Source: an uncultured Hyphomicrobiales bacterium
GTDB taxonomy: Bacteria; Pseudomonadota; Alphaproteobacteria; Rhizobiales; Beijerinckiaceae
NCBI GenBank assembly: GCA_903903935.1
Contig: CAIVAX010000133.1
Coordinates: forward strand, 1-8,087
Reading direction: 5' to 3'
Length of the DNA stretch: 8,087 nt
Numbering within the stretch: the stretch's first letter is position 1; each line of letters starts with the position of its first letter. The notes beneath the pieces are model-generated. The model searched no databases, had not been told where the DNA came from, and worked only from the letters and a program-made list of their open reading frames with translations. This document shows positions 6,245 to 8,087 of this stretch, piece after piece. A program made the position numbers and the translations under genes.

Positions 6245-8087
6245 CTATGCCAAAGAGCGCTCGACAATGTCGCGCAGATCCGTGGATAGCGCGCCGGCGC
6301 TTTGCACGCGCAGGAGGGCCTGGCGAGCCGCCTGCTGACGTTGGGGTTCCAGAATCTTCCAGCTCTTGAACGCAACTAATAAGCGGGCAGTCACTTGCGC
6401 ATTGGTCTTGTCAATGTCGATCACCAGCTGGCTTAGAAAATCATAACCCGAGCCATCAAGGGCGTTAAAGCAGGTGGGATTGGCCATAGCAAAAGTACCC
6501 ACAAGAGCGCGCAAGCGATTAGGGTTGGAGACGGAGAAAGCAGGATGTGCCATCAAAGCGCGCACCCGCTCCAATGTTTCGCTTTCGGGAATCATCGCTT
6601 GCAGCGCAAACCATTTATCGATCACCAGAGGATCATCGGCAAAGCTGGCGTAAAATTCGGCCAGTGCCTCATCGCGCAAGTCTCCTTTGACGCTGGTCAG
6701 TGCCGAGAGCGCTGCAAAGCGATTGGTCATATCTTTGGACTGTCGAAAGATCTGCATTGCGCGCGGGCCATATTTGGCGCCATCAAGTGTGATCAGATAA
6801 TCTAAAGCGAGCGCCGCCAGAGAGCGGCGGCCTGAGCCCTCAGCATCAGGCTTAAAGGGCGCTTCGACAGAACTCTGATCAAGGATTGCGACGAGCTGTG
6901 CCTCAAGCGCAGTGCCAATGTCGCGTTTCAATGATTGCCGGGCCTGACGAATGGCATCAGGATCAACATCCCTAGCTATATCAAGCGCCAGATCCTGTTC
7001 GCTGGGCAGACTTAACGCCTGCGCAACAAAGGCCGGATCATAATTGCCTTTCAGTAAGCTTGACATTGCGGCGGTGAAGTGAGGATCGCTGATCGCCTGT
7101 TGGCCAGAGCGAATCTGTAAGACGGACTCCATCAGCAATTGCGTGGCATAACTTTGCGCTGCCTGCCATCGATTGAATGTGTCTGAATCATGCGCCAACA
7201 AAACCAAAAGATCTTCGCGGCTGACATCGCTGTTCAGCACGACAGGCGCTGAAAACTGCCGCAGCATTGATAAAATTGGCCTGTGCGGCATGCCTTGAAA
7301 GACAATCTTGCGTTGGCTTTGGCTCAATTCCAGAATGCCGGTTGCAAGTTCTTGCGCACTCGCATCATCGCTGATGAGAGGGAGGGCTGCGCCTTCAGCG
7401 CTGATCAAGCCCATATGCAAGGGAATGAGCAGGGGGCTTTTATCAGCCTGCCCGGGTGTGGGTGCCGTGCTTTGGCTGAGCTCCAGCGTAAACCTCTGCT
7501 GGCTCTGGTCATAATGTGTGCTGACGCGCACCTTAGGCGTGCCCGCCTGCTGATACCATCGCATGAAATGACTCAGATCCCGCCCGCTCACCTCGGCAAA
7601 GCAGCGAATGAAATCTTCGACAATCGCTGCTTGGCCATCATGACGAGCAAAATAGAGATTCATGCCCGCTCTGAAGTGATCCGCGCCAATGAGGGTTTTG
7701 AGCATGCGAACAACTTCAGCGCCCTTCTCATAGACGGTGGGCGTGTAGAAATTATTGATTTCGGTATACGCCTCGGGCCGCACATTATGCGCCAGCGGAC
7801 CAGCATCTTCGCTGAATTGCTGAGAGCGCAACGCCTTCACATCGCCAATGCGGCGCACAGCGCGTGATCTTTGATCTGCGGAGAATTCCTGATCACGAAA
7901 GACAGTCAAACCTTCTTTGAGGCAGAGCTGAAACCAATCGCGGCAGGTGATACGATTGCCAGTCCAATTGTGAAAATATTCATGCGCAATGATGGCTTCA
8001 ATGTTGATGTAATCTGCATCTGTCGCAGTTTCTGGAAGGGCCAAGACATATTTGTCATTAAAAATATTCAGGCCCTTATTCTCCATC
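6245..8087 (-). CDS. pepN: Aminopeptidase N, M1 family zinc metallopeptidase (N-terminus outside window)
   Basis: PepN removes N-terminal amino acids from peptides in the cytoplasm during protein turnover. The frame is open to the right edge. The first visible residues, MENKG, are the end of the GAMEN exopeptidase motif, so about 260 N-terminal residues are missing and the ATG at 8086 is not the start. Counting this Met as 1: the zinc-binding HEYFHNWTGNR has H35 and H39 with catalytic E36, the third zinc ligand is E58 (LKEGLTVFRD) and the transition-state tyrosine is Y119 (TPTVYEKGAE). These spacings equal those of E. coli PepN (GAMEN Met263 to H297, E320, Y381). The catalytic domain runs to about 180, a beta-sandwich domain to about 290 and the helical C-terminal domain to 613, ending at TAG 6247-6245. 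With the missing part the protein would be about 875 residues, typical for PepN. The PleC-like kinase gene follows on the same strand. Confidence 0.97.
   Translation of the reverse strand, partial: MENKGLNIFNDKYVLALPETATDADYINIEAIIAHEYFHNWTGNRITCRDWFQLCLKEGLTVFRDQEFSADQRSRAVRRIGDVKALRSQQFSEDAGPLAHNVRPEAYTEINNFYTPTVYEKGAEVVRMLKTLIGADHFRAGMNLYFARHDGQAAIVEDFIRCFAEVSGRDLSHFMRWYQQAGTPKVRVSTHYDQSQQRFTLELSQSTAPTPGQADKSPLLIPLHMGLISAEGAALPLISDDASAQELATGILELSQSQRKIVFQGMPHRPILSMLRQFSAPVVLNSDVSREDLLVLLAHDSDTFNRWQAAQSYATQLLMESVLQIRSGQQAISDPHFTAAMSSLLKGNYDPAFVAQALSLPSEQDLALDIARDVDPDAIRQARQSLKRDIGTALEAQLVAILDQSSVEAPFKPDAEGSGRRSLAALALDYLITLDGAKYGPRAMQIFRQSKDMTNRFAALSALTSVKGDLRDEALAEFYASFADDPLVIDKWFALQAMIPESETLERVRALMAHPAFSVSNPNRLRALVGTFAMANPTCFNALDGSGYDFLSQLVIDIDKTNAQVTARLLVAFKSWKILEPQRQQAARQALLRVQSAGALSTDLRDIVERSLA

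Noticed and set aside
5939..6289. 116-codon + strand ORF across the pepN-pleC gap
   Set aside because: It overlaps the ends of both flanking genes in antisense, shows no ribosome binding site I trust and no recognisable domain. The gap is better explained by regulatory sequence.
7283..7867. 194-codon + strand ORF opposite pepN
   Set aside because: It is antisense to the conserved catalytic and beta domains of PepN, has no recognisable domain or clear ribosome binding site, and its length is explained by codon bias of the real gene.

Overview
The window holds four chromosomal genes of housekeeping type, arranged as two converging pairs: a histidine kinase fragment and glnE on the + strand, and pepN (cut off at the right edge) followed by a PleC-like histidine kinase on the - strand. 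The source is almost certainly an alphaproteobacterium, probably of the Hyphomicrobiales (Rhizobiales) type. The main evidence is the PdhS/PleC-family kinase (HELRTPLNAIIGFSE with a following FGALG), since this family is confined to alphaproteobacteria. The order kinase-glnE-kinase-pepN also matches what I recall from Rhizobium relatives. Base composition looks close to even, lower than in most rhizobia, so I do not name a genus.

Left part (1-3577): the C-terminal part of a membrane-type two-component sensor kinase ends about 50 bases before glnE. glnE encodes the large bifunctional adenylyltransferase/adenylyl-removing enzyme that turns glutamine synthetase off and on. Both are probably co-transcribed. 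A 13-base palindrome lies in the short gap just ahead of the glnE ribosome binding site.

Middle (3578-3579): glnE and the PleC-like kinase gene converge with only 2 bases between their stop codons. An 8-bp hairpin spans both stops.

Right part (3580-8087): the PleC-like kinase has an N-terminal membrane anchor, a periplasmic segment, two PAS domains, a HisKA domain and an ATPase domain. In Caulobacter and Sinorhizobium, PleC controls the phosphorylation of DivK and so cell polarity and the cell cycle. Upstream on the same strand is pepN, a zinc aminopeptidase N with all core catalytic residues visible. Its first ~260 codons lie beyond the window.

The only non-coding stretch of note is the pepN-kinase gap (about 6007-6244, or to 5962 with the start preferred here). 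It holds a hairpin after pepN, a cluster of direct and inverted repeats, a CtrA-like site and a DnaA-box-like site. Nearest the kinase gene is a leader with chained, mutually exclusive hairpin arms that can hide the kinase's ribosome binding site, overlapped by a 25-codon leader ORF. I see no mobile element, tRNA, rRNA, CRISPR array or obviously foreign gene. The leader is the part that most deserves a second look.
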